Shown here piece by piece: positions 26,585 to 36,450 of a stretch of DNA of 64,000 nucleotides. Origin of the DNA: Thermomonas sp. S9 (GTDB lineage Bacteria; Pseudomonadota; Gammaproteobacteria; Xanthomonadales; Xanthomonadaceae); the NCBI RefSeq assembly GCF_024704365.1, contig NZ_JAJDFY010000001.1, positions 1,097,001 through 1,161,000 of the forward strand, read 5' to 3'. Below the pieces are notes generated by a model, which saw only the letters and a list, made by a program, of their open reading frames with translations, was not told where the DNA came from and ran no database searches. The stretch's first letter is position 1. Every line of letters starts with the position of its first letter. The position numbers were made by a program, and so were the translations under genes.

Positions 26585-26598
26585 ATGACATGGGTCAA
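26585..26598 (-). promoter_or_regulatory. FNR/Anr-type box for norB
   Basis: Read on the minus strand the site is TTGACCCATGTCAT. Acting from -41.5 it would start transcription near 26550, with GAGCAT (26557-26562) as -10, which has A2, A5 and T6 like the ubiU hexamer. The 26-base leader contains AGGAGA for norB. Confidence 0.7.
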
Positions 26599-26629
26599 CC
26601 GCAGGTCATCTGCGCGCCGCGGCGCGCAC

Positions 26630-27382
26630 TCAGTCGCGCAGGATCGGCGCCGCCAGCGCTTCCAGCCGATGCGGGTCCAGCAGTTCCACCTCGCGCCGGT
26701 CCACCGCCAGCAGGCCCTCGTCCTGCATCCGGCGCAGCACCCGGCTCACCGTCTCCGGGGCCAGCCGCAGGTAGTTGGCGATGTCGGTGCGCGCCATCGT
26801 CAGCTGGAAGCGGGTCGCGGAGAAGCCGCGCGCGGCGAGCCGGCGTGCCATCCCCACCAGGAACGCGGCCATCCGCTGGTCGGCGCTCCAGTCGCCGGCG
26901 AGCAGGGCGGCGCGGCCGATGTCGCGGCTGAGCAGCCGGAACAGTTCGCGCTGCAGACCGGGCACCCTGGCCGCCAGCAGGGACATCTTCGGGAACGAGA
27001 ACCGGCACAGCATCACCGTGTCCAGCGCGATCGCGTCGCACGGATAGCGGTGGCCATCGATCGCGTTCAGGCCGATCACCTCGCCCGGGAAATGGAAGCC
27101 CAGCACGTGCTCGCGGCCGTCGCGGTCGGTGACGCAGGTCTTGACGCAGCCGGCGCGCACCGCGGCGATCGCGTCGAACGGATCGCCCTCGCGGAACAGC
27201 ACCTCGCCGGCATGGAACGGGCCGACATGCTCGACCAGCACGTGCAGTTCCTTGAGCGCGCTCTTGTCCATGCCCTGAGACAGGCAGGCGTGCGAGAACG
27301 CGCAGGTCGAGCAGAATTGCAGTTCGTCGCCGTCGTCGGACAGCACCTGCGGAGTCAGGCGCGGAAACGGCAGGCTGCTCAT
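26630..27382 (-). CDS. fnr: FNR/Anr-family oxygen-sensing transcriptional regulator
   Basis: The product is 250 residues, the same as E. coli FNR. Cys24, Cys27 and Cys33 have the C-x2-C-x5-C spacing of FNR, and Cys126 (VMLCRFSF) is the equivalent of Cys122, so a full 4Fe-4S ligand set is present. A cyclic-nucleotide-binding-type barrel follows. The DNA-binding helix ANYLRLAPETVSRVLRRM keeps the E-x-x-S-R residues that read TTGAT. It is therefore a true oxygen-labile FNR/Anr and not a cluster-free Dnr. It lies 40 bp after hemN on the same strand and may be transcribed with it. The five boxes described in this window match its expected recognition site. Confidence 0.95.
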   Translation of the reverse strand: MSSLPFPRLTPQVLSDDGDELQFCSTCAFSHACLSQGMDKSALKELHVLVEHVGPFHAGEVLFREGDPFDAIAAVRAGCVKTCVTDRDGREHVLGFHFPGEVIGLNAIDGHRYPCDAIALDTVMLCRFSFPKMSLLAARVPGLQRELFRLLSRDIGRAALLAGDWSADQRMAAFLVGMARRLAARGFSATRFQLTMARTDIANYLRLAPETVSRVLRRMQDEGLLAVDRREVELLDPHRLEALAAPILRD

Positions 27383-27422
27383 CGCGGCCTCTGATGGGTG
27401 TGCAGCATGGCCAGGGCGCGCG

Positions 27423-28823
27423 TCAGATCGCCCGCGAGTAGCGCGGCCGGGCGTCGGGGTTGGGCTGGGTGAGATAGCGGTCGAAGCACATGGCAATATT
27501 ACGCAGCAACAGGCGCCCGTGCGCGGTGGCCTGGATGCGGTCGGGCAGCACCCGCGCCAGGCCGTCGTGGATCAGCGGCCGCAGGCGCTCGATGTCCGCG
27601 TCGAAATAGCGGCGGAAATCGATTCCGTAGCGGCGTTCCAGGGCGGCGATCGGGATTTCGCCCTGGCACATCAGCGACTGGATCAGGTCGGCGCGCAGTT
27701 CGTCGTCCTCGCTCAGGCGCATGCCGCGGAACACCGGCAGGCGGCCATCGTCGATCGCCGCCTCCCAGCCGGGCAGGTCGCGCGGATTCTGGCTGAAGCT
27801 GCTGCCGATATGGCTGATGGCCGACACCCCCAGACCCACCAGGTCGCTGTCGGCATGGGTGGTATAGCCCATGAAGTTGCGGTGCAACCCGCCGCGCTGC
27901 TGCGCGCGCGCCAGTTCGTCGTCGGGCAGCGCGAAGTGGTCCATGCCGATGTACACATAGCCGGCGGCGGTGAGCTTTTCCACCGCCAGCTGCAGCAGCG
28001 CCAGCTTGGCCTCGCCATCCAGCAGCAGGGTCTCGTCGATCTGCTTCTGCGGCTTGAACAGATGCGGCAGATGCGCATAGCTGTACACCGCGAGCCGGTC
28101 CGGCTGCAGCGCGATCACCGTGTCCAGGGTGCGCGCGAAGCCGTCCAGGGTCTGCGCCGGCAGGCCGTAGATCAGGTCGATGTTGACCGACCGCATCCCG
28201 GCCCGGCGCGCGGACTCGATCACCGCGCGGGTCTCGGCCACGCCCTGCACCCGGTTCACCGCCTGCTGCACGGCCGGGTCGAAGTCCTGCACGCCCAGGC
28301 TGGCGCGGTTGAAGCCGATCTTCGCCAACTCCGGCAGCCAGCCGGGCTCGCAGAAGCGCGGGTCGATCTCGATCGAGATGTCGCGGTCGCCGGCCTCGGC
28401 GAAATGGAACTGGCGGCGCAGGGCATCCACCACGTCACCCAGCTGCCGCGGGTTCAGGAAGTTGGGCGTGCCGCCGCCGAAGTGCAGCTGGATCACCTCG
28501 CGGTCGCGGTCGAACAGCGGCGCGATGAGCGCGATCTCGCGGTGCAGCCGCGCCAGATACGCCTCGCCGCGCGCGGCGTCGCGGGTGATCACGCGGTTGC
28601 AGCCGCAGTAGAAGCAGGGGCTGAAGCAGAACGGCACGTGCACATACAGCGACAGCCGGCGCGGGATCGGTTCCTCGTTGCTGGCCTGGATCACCGCGCG
28701 CAGCTGCGCTTCGCCGAAGTCGGTATTGAACTGCGGCGCGGTCGGGTACGAGGTATAGCGCGGGCCGGGCCGGTCGTAGCGGCGCAGCAGATCGGCATCG
28801 AAGGTGACGTGCTGGGAATGCAT
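27423..28823 (-). CDS. hemN: Oxygen-independent coproporphyrinogen III oxidase
   Basis: HemN is the radical-SAM enzyme that makes protoporphyrinogen IX without oxygen. Cys66, Cys70, Cys73 and Cys75 (PFCFSPCFYCGC) give the C-x3-C-x2-C-x-C pattern specific to HemN. LHFGGGTPNFLNP, EIDPRFCEP, ASLGVQDFDP and YIGMDHFALPDDELA are all family blocks. The length is 466 residues. The FNR-type box at 28858-28871 is centred 41.5 bp from the A of the ATG and TAAGCT occupies -12 to -7, so the mRNA may be leaderless. No Shine-Dalgarno sequence is evident before the ATG, in agreement with that. It supplies haem under low oxygen. Confidence 0.96.
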   Translation of the reverse strand: MHSQHVTFDADLLRRYDRPGPRYTSYPTAPQFNTDFGEAQLRAVIQASNEEPIPRRLSLYVHVPFCFSPCFYCGCNRVITRDAARGEAYLARLHREIALIAPLFDRDREVIQLHFGGGTPNFLNPRQLGDVVDALRRQFHFAEAGDRDISIEIDPRFCEPGWLPELAKIGFNRASLGVQDFDPAVQQAVNRVQGVAETRAVIESARRAGMRSVNIDLIYGLPAQTLDGFARTLDTVIALQPDRLAVYSYAHLPHLFKPQKQIDETLLLDGEAKLALLQLAVEKLTAAGYVYIGMDHFALPDDELARAQQRGGLHRNFMGYTTHADSDLVGLGVSAISHIGSSFSQNPRDLPGWEAAIDDGRLPVFRGMRLSEDDELRADLIQSLMCQGEIPIAALERRYGIDFRRYFDADIERLRPLIHDGLARVLPDRIQATAHGRLLLRNIAMCFDRYLTQPNPDARPRYSRAI

Positions 28824-28857
28824 GCCCGCAGCTTAGGCAGCCGCGGGCGGGGGCGAC

Positions 28858-28871
28858 TTGATCCTGGTCAA
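28858..28871 (-). promoter_or_regulatory. FNR/Anr-type box for hemN
   Basis: TTGATCCTGGTCAA is centred exactly 41.5 bp before the A of the hemN ATG. On the minus strand TAAGCT (28830-28835) sits at -12 to -7. The box overlaps the TGA stop codon of tpm (28868-28870), so the regulatory site is partly coding DNA. Confidence 0.78.
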
Positions 28872-29554
28872 CGATTCCGGCCGATCCCGGCGGGTGCGGT
28901 CCAGCGGCGATCCAGCCGGTACACGTGGGTGTCCAGGCGCGAGACGCCGGCGATGAAGCCGGGGCTGCCGGGCGGGATCGGCCGCTGCTCCAGCGGCTGC
29001 AGCTGCCAGCCATCGGCATACAGCGCCTCGACTTCCGGCAGCTCCACGCTGAACGGCGGGCCGTCGCGTTCGGCCTGCGGATATTCCAGGGTGATCAGCA
29101 GGCCGCGGCAGCCCTGCGGCAGGCGCGCATACAGCTCGCCCGCGTAGCGCCGGCGCATCGGCGGTGGCAGTGCGATCAGCGCGGCGCGGTCGAATACCGC
29201 CGCGCACGGCGCCAGCAATCCGGCGTCCAGCGCGAACGCATCGCCACAGATGATTTCGATGCCGCCGGCGCGGTGGTGCAGGCCGTAGCGGGTCCGTTCC
29301 ACCTCGGGTACCAGCCCATGCTCGGCGAAGAACGCGTCCACCGCGATCTGCGACAGCTCCACGCCCAGCACGCGGTGGCCCAGGCCGGCCAGCCAGGCCA
29401 GGTCCAGCGACTTTCCACACAGCGGTACGAACACCTGCGCCCCTGCCGGCACCGCCAGCGCCGGCCAGTGCTTGAGCAGCAGCGGCGTCGGCGTGGCCTG
29501 GTGGAAGCCGATCTGCTGTTCGGCCCAGCGCTGGTGCCAGAACTGCGGGTTCAT
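28868..29554 (-). CDS. tpm: Thiopurine S-methyltransferase family protein
   Basis: This 228-residue S-adenosylmethionine-dependent methyltransferase resembles bacterial thiopurine methyltransferases, which in pseudomonads also act on selenium and tellurium compounds. [15 protein letters not shown] at the N-terminus, [20 protein letters not shown] for cofactor binding, and [17 protein letters not shown] are diagnostic. The ATG at 29554 overlaps the parC stop by four bases. The stop codon lies inside the hemN FNR-type box. Confidence 0.92.
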   Translation of the reverse strand: MNPQFWHQRWAEQQIGFHQATPTPLLLKHWPALAVPAGAQVFVPLCGKSLDLAWLAGLGHRVLGVELSQIAVDAFFAEHGLVPEVERTRYGLHHRAGGIEIICGDAFALDAGLLAPCAAVFDRAALIALPPPMRRRYAGELYARLPQGCRGLLITLEYPQAERDGPPFSVELPEVEALYADGWQLQPLEQRPIPPGSPGFIAGVSRLDTHVYRLDRRWTAPAGIGRNR

Positions 29555-31800
29555 GCCTCCACCACCAGCGCGTCCACCTTCTGCCAGCCGCGCGGGAGCA
29601 GGCCGCCGCGGCTGCCGCGCGCGCCGAGGTAGGCCTCCAGGTCCTTGAACGCCAGGGTCATGGTGCGCGCACCGGAGGCAACCAGCAGCTTGCCGCCGGC
29701 GGGCACCACCGCCACCGCCACCACCTGTTCGGTGCCGCGCTTGGCCTTGGGGATCTCGATCAGCTTGTTGCCCTTGCCCTTGTCGAGTTCCGGCAGTTCC
29801 GCCACCGGGAACGCCAGCACATGGCCGGCGCTGGTGACCACGACGATGCGGTCGGCCGCGGGGTCCGCCACCGGCGCCGGCTGTAGCACCTGCCCGCCCT
29901 CGGGCAGCGCCAGCAGCGCCTTGCCCGCCTTCTGCCGGCTGATCAGGCTCTCGAAGCGGGTGACGAAGCCATAGCCGTGGCTGGAGGCGAGCACCAGACG
30001 GTCCTCGCTGCCGGCGCTGGCCAGCGCCTGGAAGCTGGCGCCCGGCGGTGGGCTGAAGCGGCCGGTCAGTGGTTCGCCATTGCCGCGCGCCGAGGGCAGG
30101 GTGTGCACGGCGGTGGAGTAGCTGCGCCCGGTGGAGTCCAGGAACGCGACCTGCTGGTTGCTGCGCGTGCGCACCGCCGCCAGCAAGCCGTCGCCTTCGC
30201 GATAGGACAGACCGGCGGCGTCGATGTCGTGGCCCTTGGCCGCGCGCACCCAGCCCTTCTCGCTCAGCACCACGGTCACCGGCTCGCTGGCGACCAGCTC
30301 GGTCTCGTCCAGCGCCTGCGCGGCCTGGCGCGCCACCAGCGGGCTGCGGCGGGCGTCGCCGAACGTCTTGGCGTCGGCCAGCAGCTCGTCCTTGATCAGC
30401 TTCTTCAGCCTGGCCTTGCTTTCCAGCGTGGCGATGAGGGTTTTGCGTTCGGCGGCGAGCGCGTCCTGTTCGCCGCGGATCTTCATTTCCTCCAGCCGCG
30501 CCAGCTGCCTCAGCTTGGTGTCGAGGATGTAGTCGGCCTGCTCTTCGGACAGCGCGAAGCGCGCCATCAGCACGGGCTTGGGCGCGTCCTCGCTGCGGAT
30601 GATGCGGATCACCTCGTCGAGGTTGAGGAAGGCCACCAGCAGGCCGTCCAGCAGGTGCAGGCGGCGCTCGACCTTGTCCAGCCGGTGCCTGAGGCGGCGG
30701 GTGACGGTGTCCTGGCGGAACGCGAGCCACTCGGTCAGCAGCAGCTTCAGGCTCTTCACCTGCGGGCGCCCGTCCAGGCCGATCACATTGAGATTGACCC
30801 GATAGCTCTTCTCCAGATCGGTGGTGGCGAACAGGTGGCCCATCAGCTGCTCGGCGTCCACCCGGTTGCTGCGCGGTACCAGCACGATGCGGGTGGGATT
30901 GGCGTGGTCGGACTCGTCGCGGATGTCCTCCAGCCACGGCAGTTTCTTGGCGCGCATCTGCTGGGCGATCTGCTCGATCACCTTGCCCGGGCTGACCTGG
31001 TAGGGCAGCTCGGTGATGACGATATTGGCCTGCTCGCGCACGTACACGCCGCGCGCGCGGATCGAGCCGCTGCCGGTTTCGTACATCGCCTGCAGGTCCG
31101 CGGCGGGGGTGATGATCTCGGCGGCGGTGGGGTAGTCAGGGCCGCGCACGTGCTCGCACAGGTCCCGCACCGTGGCGTCGGGATCGTCCAGCAGCCGCAC
31201 GCAGGCGCTGACGATCTCGCCCAGGTTGTGCGGCGGCACGTCGGTGGCCATGCCCACGGCAATGCCGGTGGTGCCGTTGAGCAGCAGGTGCGGCAGCCGC
31301 GCCGGCAGCCAGGTGGGTTCTTCCAGCGTGCCGTCGAAGTTCGGCGTCCAGTCCACCGTGCCTTGGCCCAGCTCGCCCAGCAGGACCTCGGCGATCGGCG
31401 ACAGCTTGGATTCGGTGTAGCGCATCGCCGCGAACGACTTCGGGTCGTCGCTGGAGCCGAAGTTGCCCTGGCCGTCGATCAGTGGGTAGCGGTACGAGAA
31501 CGGCTGCGCCATCAGCACCAGCGCCTCGTAGCAGGCCGAATCGCCGTGCGGGTGGTACTTGCCGATCACGTCGCCCACGGTGCGCGCGGATTTCTTGGGC
31601 TTGGCGGCAGCATTCAGGCCCAGCTCGCTCATCGCGTACACGATGCGGCGCTGGACCGGCTTGAGGCCGTCGCCGATGAACGGCAGGGCGCGGTCGAGCA
31701 CCACGTACATCGAGTAATCGAGGTAGGCGCGCTCGGCGTACTCGCGCAGCGGGATCTGTTCGAAGCCGTGGAAGCTGGGGCGGGGGAGTTGGTCGCTCAT
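29551..31800 (-). CDS. parC: DNA topoisomerase IV subunit A
   Basis: ParC is the breakage-reunion subunit of topoisomerase IV, which decatenates chromosomes. The product is 749 residues. [19 protein letters not shown] is the quinolone-resistance region, with Ser and Glu at the positions of E. coli Ser80 and Glu84, so there is no classic resistance mutation. AAMRYTES carries the catalytic Tyr. The shortened C-terminal domain has the [12 protein letters not shown] motif of topoisomerase IV blades. The gene lies nine bases after queG and overlaps tpm by four bases. Confidence 0.96.
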   Translation of the reverse strand: MSDQLPRPSFHGFEQIPLREYAERAYLDYSMYVVLDRALPFIGDGLKPVQRRIVYAMSELGLNAAAKPKKSARTVGDVIGKYHPHGDSACYEALVLMAQPFSYRYPLIDGQGNFGSSDDPKSFAAMRYTESKLSPIAEVLLGELGQGTVDWTPNFDGTLEEPTWLPARLPHLLLNGTTGIAVGMATDVPPHNLGEIVSACVRLLDDPDATVRDLCEHVRGPDYPTAAEIITPAADLQAMYETGSGSIRARGVYVREQANIVITELPYQVSPGKVIEQIAQQMRAKKLPWLEDIRDESDHANPTRIVLVPRSNRVDAEQLMGHLFATTDLEKSYRVNLNVIGLDGRPQVKSLKLLLTEWLAFRQDTVTRRLRHRLDKVERRLHLLDGLLVAFLNLDEVIRIIRSEDAPKPVLMARFALSEEQADYILDTKLRQLARLEEMKIRGEQDALAAERKTLIATLESKARLKKLIKDELLADAKTFGDARRSPLVARQAAQALDETELVASEPVTVVLSEKGWVRAAKGHDIDAAGLSYREGDGLLAAVRTRSNQQVAFLDSTGRSYSTAVHTLPSARGNGEPLTGRFSPPPGASFQALASAGSEDRLVLASSHGYGFVTRFESLISRQKAGKALLALPEGGQVLQPAPVADPAADRIVVVTSAGHVLAFPVAELPELDKGKGNKLIEIPKAKRGTEQVVAVAVVPAGGKLLVASGARTMTLAFKDLEAYLGARGSRGGLLPRGWQKVDALVVEA

Positions 31801-31809
31801 CCCCGCATT

Positions 31810-32874
31810 TTACGGGGACGGCCGCGCCGCGTGCCGGGCCAGCGCCCAGGCCACGTGCTCGCGCACCAGCGGCGAGGGGTGGTCGCGACGGCTGGCCAGC
31901 GCGGCCAGCACGGCCGGCGTGGTCGGCGCGTTGCCCAGCGCGATCGCGAGGTTGCGCAGCCAGCGTTCGTAGCCGCTGCGGCGGATCGCACTGCCTTCGG
32001 TGCGGCGCAGGAACTCGTCCTCCTCCCACGCGAACAGCTCGGCCAGGGTGGCGCGGTCCAGCCCGTTGCGGGCGCGGAAGTCGGGCTCGTCGGTGCGGCG
32101 CGCGAACTTGTTCCACGGGCATACCAGCTGGCAGTCGTCGCAGCCGAAGATGCGGTTGCCGATCAGCGGACGCAGTTCCTCGTCGATCGGGCCGTCGTGC
32201 TCGATGGTCAGGTAAGAAATGCAGCGGCGGGCGTCCAGCCGGTAGGGCGCGGTGATCGCGCGGGTCGGGCAAATCTCGATGCAGCGCACGCAGGTGCCGC
32301 AGTGCGCGCTGGCCGGCGGGTCCACCGGCAGCGGCAGGTCCACGAACAGCTCGCCGAGGAAGAACCAGCTGCCGCCGTCTTTGTCGATCAGGCAGGTGTG
32401 CTTGCCGATCCAGCCCAGCCCGGCGTTGCGCGCCAGCGCGCGTTCCAGCACCGGCGCGGAATCGGTGAAGGCGCGGTAGCCGAACGGGCCGATTTCCGCC
32501 TGCACCTGCTCGGCGAGCTTTTGCAGGCGGTTGCGCAGCAGCTTGTGGTAGTCGCGGCCCAGCGCGTAGCGGGCCACATACGCACGCTCGCCGTCCCGAA
32601 GCGTCTGCCAGGCCACGTCGGGGTCCTGGCCGTAGTCCAGCCCGACCGAAACCACCCGCAGCGTGCCCGGCAGCAATTCCGCCGGACGCGCGCGCAGGGC
32701 ACCGTGGCGGGCCATCCAGTCCATCGAGCCGTACAGGCCCTGCGCCAGCCAGTCGCGCAGGTGGGCTTCGTCCTCGCGCAGGTCGATGCCGGAAATGCCC
32801 ACGCGCTGGAAGCCCGCCGCGTGCGCCAGCGCGCGGATGCAGTCGGCCAGCGCGGCGGGATCGGGCGTCGTCAT
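31810..32874 (-). CDS. queG: Epoxyqueuosine reductase
   Basis: QueG reduces epoxyqueuosine to queuosine in tRNA with cobalamin and two 4Fe-4S clusters. HCGTCVRCIEICPTRAI and FGCDDCQLVCPWN hold the eight cluster cysteines, with CISYLTIEH between them. GWIGKHTCLID and GSWFFLGELFVD are cobalamin-region motifs. A C-terminal HEAT-like repeat (LRNLAIALGNAP) completes it. I prefer the ATG at 32874 (354 residues) to an in-frame GTG two codons upstream. It is divergent from nnr, with 48 bp between the start codons. Confidence 0.94.
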   Translation of the reverse strand: MTTPDPAALADCIRALAHAAGFQRVGISGIDLREDEAHLRDWLAQGLYGSMDWMARHGALRARPAELLPGTLRVVSVGLDYGQDPDVAWQTLRDGERAYVARYALGRDYHKLLRNRLQKLAEQVQAEIGPFGYRAFTDSAPVLERALARNAGLGWIGKHTCLIDKDGGSWFFLGELFVDLPLPVDPPASAHCGTCVRCIEICPTRAITAPYRLDARRCISYLTIEHDGPIDEELRPLIGNRIFGCDDCQLVCPWNKFARRTDEPDFRARNGLDRATLAELFAWEEDEFLRRTEGSAIRRSGYERWLRNLAIALGNAPTTPAVLAALASRRDHPSPLVREHVAWALARHAARPSP

Positions 32875-32922
32875 CCGCACAAGTATAGAAGCGGCCGCAT
32901 CCGGGCCGGTCTAGAATGGCGC

Positions 32923-34395
32923 ATGCCCGCGCCGCTGCCCCTGTTCGACACTGCCGCGCTGCGCGCACTGGAAGCGCGCGGGATCGCGATGTGTGGCGGC
33001 GATGCGTTTGCGCTGATGGCGCGCGCCGGGCAGGCCGCCTGGCGCTGCGTGCTCCGGCACTGGCCCGCGGTGCGGCGAATCGTGGTGGTATGCGGGCCGG
33101 GCAACAACGGCGGCGACGGCTACGTGCTGGCGCGTTGCGCCCACGAGGCCGGGCGCGCGGTGCGCGTGCTGCGGCTGGCCGAACCGGCGAGCGCACTCGC
33201 GCGGCGCGCCTGCGCGGACTATCTGGCGGCCGGTGGCGAAATCGACGACGCCCTCGGCGAGTGCGACCTGATCGTCGATGCGCTGTTCGGGATCGGCCTG
33301 TCGCGCGCGCCGGACGGGCCGGCGGCGGCGCTGATCGCCGCCATCAACGCGCATCCGGCGCCGGTGCTGGCGCTGGATGTGCCCAGCGGGCTGGAGGCCG
33401 ATCGCGGCAGCGCACCGGGCCCGGCGGTGATCGCCACGCGCACGCTGCAGTTCCTCGCCCGCCATCGCGGGCTGCGCACCGGCGCGGCGCTGGATCACTG
33501 TGGCGAGCTGGAGCTGGCCACGCTGGCGCTTCCAGTAACCGTGTTCGACGGCATCGCGCCCGCGGCCATGGCCTGCCGCGCCGATGCACTGGCGGGCTTT
33601 TTCCGCTGCGCCCGCGCGATGCCCACAAGGGCCGCAACGGCCACGTGCTGTGCGTTGGCGGCGAGGCCGGCAGCGGCGGCGCGGTGCTGCTGGCGGCGCA
33701 GGCTGCGTTGCGCTGCGGGGCGGGGCTGGTCAGCGTGGCGACCCGCGCCGCGCACGTGCCGGCGCTGCTGGCGCGCTGCCCGGAAGCGATGGCGCACGCG
33801 GTCGAGGACGTCGCGCAGCTGGATGCCTTGCTGGCGCGCGCGGATGTCGTGGCCATCGGCCCCGGGCTGGGGCAGAGCGCGTGGGGGGCGGGCGCTGTTC
33901 GAGCGCGTGCTGGCCTGCGACAAACCGCGCGTGTTCGACGCCGAGGCGCTGTCGCTGCTGGCGGCATCCGGCGCAATGCTGCGTCCCGACGACGTGATCA
34001 CCCCGCACCCGGGCGAGGCGGCGCGCCTGCTCGGCGCCACCACCGCCGAAGTCCAGCGCGACCGTTTCGCCGCCGCCGCCGCGCTGCAGGCCCGCTGCGG
34101 TGCGGTGGTGGTGCTGAAGGGGGCGGGCACGCTGGTACAGACCGAAGGCATCGCCCCGCGCCTGATCTGCGCCGGCAACCCGGGCATGGCCACCGGCGGC
34201 ATGGGGGATCTGCTCACCGGGGTGATCGCCGCGCTGCGCGGGCAGGGCTTCACCGCGCCCGATGCGGCGGTGGCCGGTGCGCTGCTGCATGCCGCCGCCG
34301 GCGATGCCGCCGCGCGCGAGGACGGCGAGCGCGGCCTGCTGCCCTCCGACCTGCTGCCGTGGCTGCGCCGGCTGGCCAATCCGATGCGACGATAG
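32923..34395 (+). pseudogene. nnr: Bifunctional NAD(P)H-hydrate epimerase / ADP-dependent dehydratase, frameshifted
   Basis: The enzyme repairs damaged NAD(P)H. The N-terminal YjeF domain has VVCGPGNNGGDGYVLAR and VDALFGIGLSR; the C-terminal kinase-like domain has GRNGHVLCVGGEAGSGGA, TPHPGEAARLLG, VLKGAGTLV and AGNPGMATGGMGDLLTGVIA. Two shifts interrupt it: one base missing near 33603 (GFF then PLRPRDAHKG), and one extra G in a run of six at 33883-33888. Repaired, it has about 490 residues. It heads the usual nnr-tsaE-amiC-mutL order, four bases before tsaE. Confidence 0.92.
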
Positions 34396-34399
34396 GCGG

Positions 34400-34855
34400 A
34401 TGTCCGGGCTTTTCCTTCCCGATGCCGCCGCCACCGAGGCCCTTGGCCTGCGCCTGGCGCAGGCGCTGCCCGCGCGCGCCGTGGCCTACCTGCGCGGCGA
34501 TCTCGGCGCCGGCAAATCCAGCCTCGCGCGCGCGCTGCTGCGCGGGCTGGGCGTGACCGGCACCATCCGCAGCCCGACCTACACCCTGGTCGAGCAATAT
34601 CCACTGACGCAGGGCGCGCTGGCCCTGCATCTGGACCTGTACCGGATCGGCGATCCGGGCGAGCTGGAGTTCCTCGGGCTGGACCCCGATGCGGCCCGGC
34701 TGTGGCTGGTGGAATGGCCGCAGCGCGGGCGCGGCGCGCTGCCGCCGCCAGACCTGGACATCCACCTGGCGCTGCAGGGTGCGGGGCGCGCCTGCACGCT
34801 GGAAGCGCAGACCCCGACCGGGCGCGCGTGGCTGGATCTGGCGGGGCTCGGATGA
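34400..34855 (+). CDS. tsaE: tRNA threonylcarbamoyladenosine biosynthesis ATPase
   Basis: TsaE is the ATPase that supports TsaBD in making the t6A37 modification of ANN-decoding tRNAs. The 151-residue product has Walker A in RGDLGAGKSSLARALLRGLG (near residue 33), the TIRSPTYTLVEQY block and LDLYRIGDPGELEFLGL. The ending is short, as usual. The ATG at 34400 follows the nnr TAG by four bases. Confidence 0.95.
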   Translation: MSGLFLPDAAATEALGLRLAQALPARAVAYLRGDLGAGKSSLARALLRGLGVTGTIRSPTYTLVEQYPLTQGALALHLDLYRIGDPGELEFLGLDPDAARLWLVEWPQRGRGALPPPDLDIHLALQGAGRACTLEAQTPTGRAWLDLAGLG

Positions 34856-34893
34856 GTCAGCCTGCAAGTTGCATCGATATTTGCGTGCCCTGA

Positions 34894-34923
34894 TTGAGGA
34901 AAATCTCGCAGGTACTGGATTAT
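34894..34923 (+). promoter_or_regulatory. Candidate sigma-70 promoter for amiC
   Basis: TTGAGG (34894-34899) and GATTAT (34918-34923) are separated by 18 bp in an AT-rich patch just after tsaE, 50 bp before the amiC ATG. This suggests amiC-mutL can be transcribed apart from nnr-tsaE. Confidence 0.4.
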
Positions 34924-34973
34924 TCAGGGAAAAGTGCTTGCGCTTCTGACCGGAAAGTGGTTCACTCCGGGCC

Positions 34974-36413
34974 ATGCGCCTGAAGGGGAGCCAGCGCCAG
35001 CCAGCCGTCGCGGCCGCCATCGGTCTGGTCGCGCTCGCGCTGCTTCCGGTAAAAGCGTCTGAAATCAGGCAGTTGCGAATCGAGTCGGGGCCGACCGGCA
35101 CGCGCGCCGAGCTGCACCTGGACAAGATGGGCGAGTATCGCCTGATCCCGTTGTCGAATCCCGAGCGGCTGGCGGTGGACTTCCCCGACAGCCATCTGGC
35201 GCGCGGGCTGACCCTGCCGGGCGCGGCCGGGATGGTGAAGGCCGTGCGCACCGGGCAGCCGGCGCCGGGCACGCTGCGGGTGGTGTTCGATCTGGCCGGC
35301 AAGGTGAAGGCGATCCCGACCACCCTGGACGGCGCCGCCAGCGGTGCCGTGCTGGTGCTGGAATGGCCGGGCGATGGCCCCGCCCCGGCGCAGGCCGTCG
35401 CCTCGGCGCCCGCGCCGGCTGCGCCGTCGGGCAGCGCGCCGAGCGCCGCACCGGGCGCCGCCCCGAGCGATCCGATCGCGGCCTTCGCGCAGCATCCGCT
35501 GCCGGCGTCCGTCAATCCCGGCCCGGCTTCGGCGGCTCCCGCCCTCGCCGCGCCGGCGCCCGCCGTGGTCGAAAGTGTTCCGACGCCGGCCGACCCGCCA
35601 TTGCCGCCGCCCCCGCGTCCGGCGCTGCAGGCGGGAATGCGCCCGCTGGTGGTGGCCATCGATGCCGGCCACGGCGGGCAGGACCCCGGCGCCCGCGGCC
35701 CCGGCGGCACCCGCGAGAAGGACGTCACCCTGGCGATCGCGCGCGAGCTGGCGCGCCAGGTGAATGCCACCCCGGGACTGAAGGCCTACCTCACCCGCGA
35801 CAGCGACGTGTTCATCCCGCTGGAATATCGCGCCCGCCGCGCCAGCGCCAACAAGGCCGACATCTTCATCTCGATCCACGCCGATGCCGCCGAGAACCGC
35901 GGTGCGCGCGGATCGTCGGTGTACATCCTGTCCACCCGCGGCGCGTCCTCGCAGCGCGCGCGCTGGCTGGCCGACAAGGAAAACGCGGCCGACGTGATCG
36001 GCGGCGCGCGCGTGCGGGTGGCCGACAGTACCCTGACCTCGGTGCTGCTGGACCTCACCCAGAGCGGCAACATGAAGGCCTCGGAGGACGCGGCCCAGCA
36101 TGTGTTGGGCGGGCTGAAGCGGGTCGGCAACAACCACAAGCCGGACATCGAGCGCGCCAACTTCGCGGTGCTGCGCACCTCCGACAAGATGCCGGCGATG
36201 CTGGTGGAAACCGCCTTCATCTCCAATCCGGAGGAAGAAAAGCGGCTTACCGACCCGGCGTTCCAGCGCACCCTGGCGCGCGCCATCCTGGACGGCGTGG
36301 ATACCTATTTCTCGCGCCAGCCGCCGCCGGGCACGCTGTACGCCGCCCGCGCGCAGGCCGCGCAGTCGGCGCAGGCGATGGATGTCCCGCGCAGCGGCAT
36401 CGGCAGCCGCTGA
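34974..36413 (+). CDS. amiC: N-acetylmuramoyl-L-alanine amidase with AMIN domain
   Basis: A secreted zinc amidase that splits septal peptidoglycan during cell separation. It is 479 residues: signal peptide (1-28, ending PVKAS), AMIN domain (about 30-130) that targets the septum, a long Pro/Ala linker (about 140-220), then the Amidase_3 catalytic domain. There [16 protein letters not shown] gives the first zinc His and the conserved Glu follows in [27 protein letters not shown] gives the second His, and [17 protein letters not shown] the catalytic Glu. The insert [20 protein letters not shown] resembles the autoinhibitory helix controlled by EnvC or NlpD. The order next to mutL is classical. 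Confidence 0.94.
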   Translation: MRLKGSQRQPAVAAAIGLVALALLPVKASEIRQLRIESGPTGTRAELHLDKMGEYRLIPLSNPERLAVDFPDSHLARGLTLPGAAGMVKAVRTGQPAPGTLRVVFDLAGKVKAIPTTLDGAASGAVLVLEWPGDGPAPAQAVASAPAPAAPSGSAPSAAPGAAPSDPIAAFAQHPLPASVNPGPASAAPALAAPAPAVVESVPTPADPPLPPPPRPALQAGMRPLVVAIDAGHGGQDPGARGPGGTREKDVTLAIARELARQVNATPGLKAYLTRDSDVFIPLEYRARRASANKADIFISIHADAAENRGARGSSVYILSTRGASSQRARWLADKENAADVIGGARVRVADSTLTSVLLDLTQSGNMKASEDAAQHVLGGLKRVGNNHKPDIERANFAVLRTSDKMPAMLVETAFISNPEEEKRLTDPAFQRTLARAILDGVDTYFSRQPPPGTLYAARAQAAQSAQAMDVPRSGIGSR

Positions 36414-36450
36414 GCGCCAGCGGCTACACTGGGCGGGTGAGTACCCGCCA

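Noticed and set aside
29551-31800. Quinolone-resistance change in parC
   Set aside because: The resistance region reads [11 protein letters not shown], the susceptible-type Ser and Glu.
29977-32922. Very long plus-strand open frame leading into nnr
   Set aside because: It is antisense to parC and queG; only the part from the ATG at 32923 has recognisable motifs.
34852-34893. Tiny frame beginning MSQPASCIDICVP after tsaE
   Set aside because: It is thirteen codons with no ribosome site, and it overlaps the tsaE stop and the likely amiC promoter.
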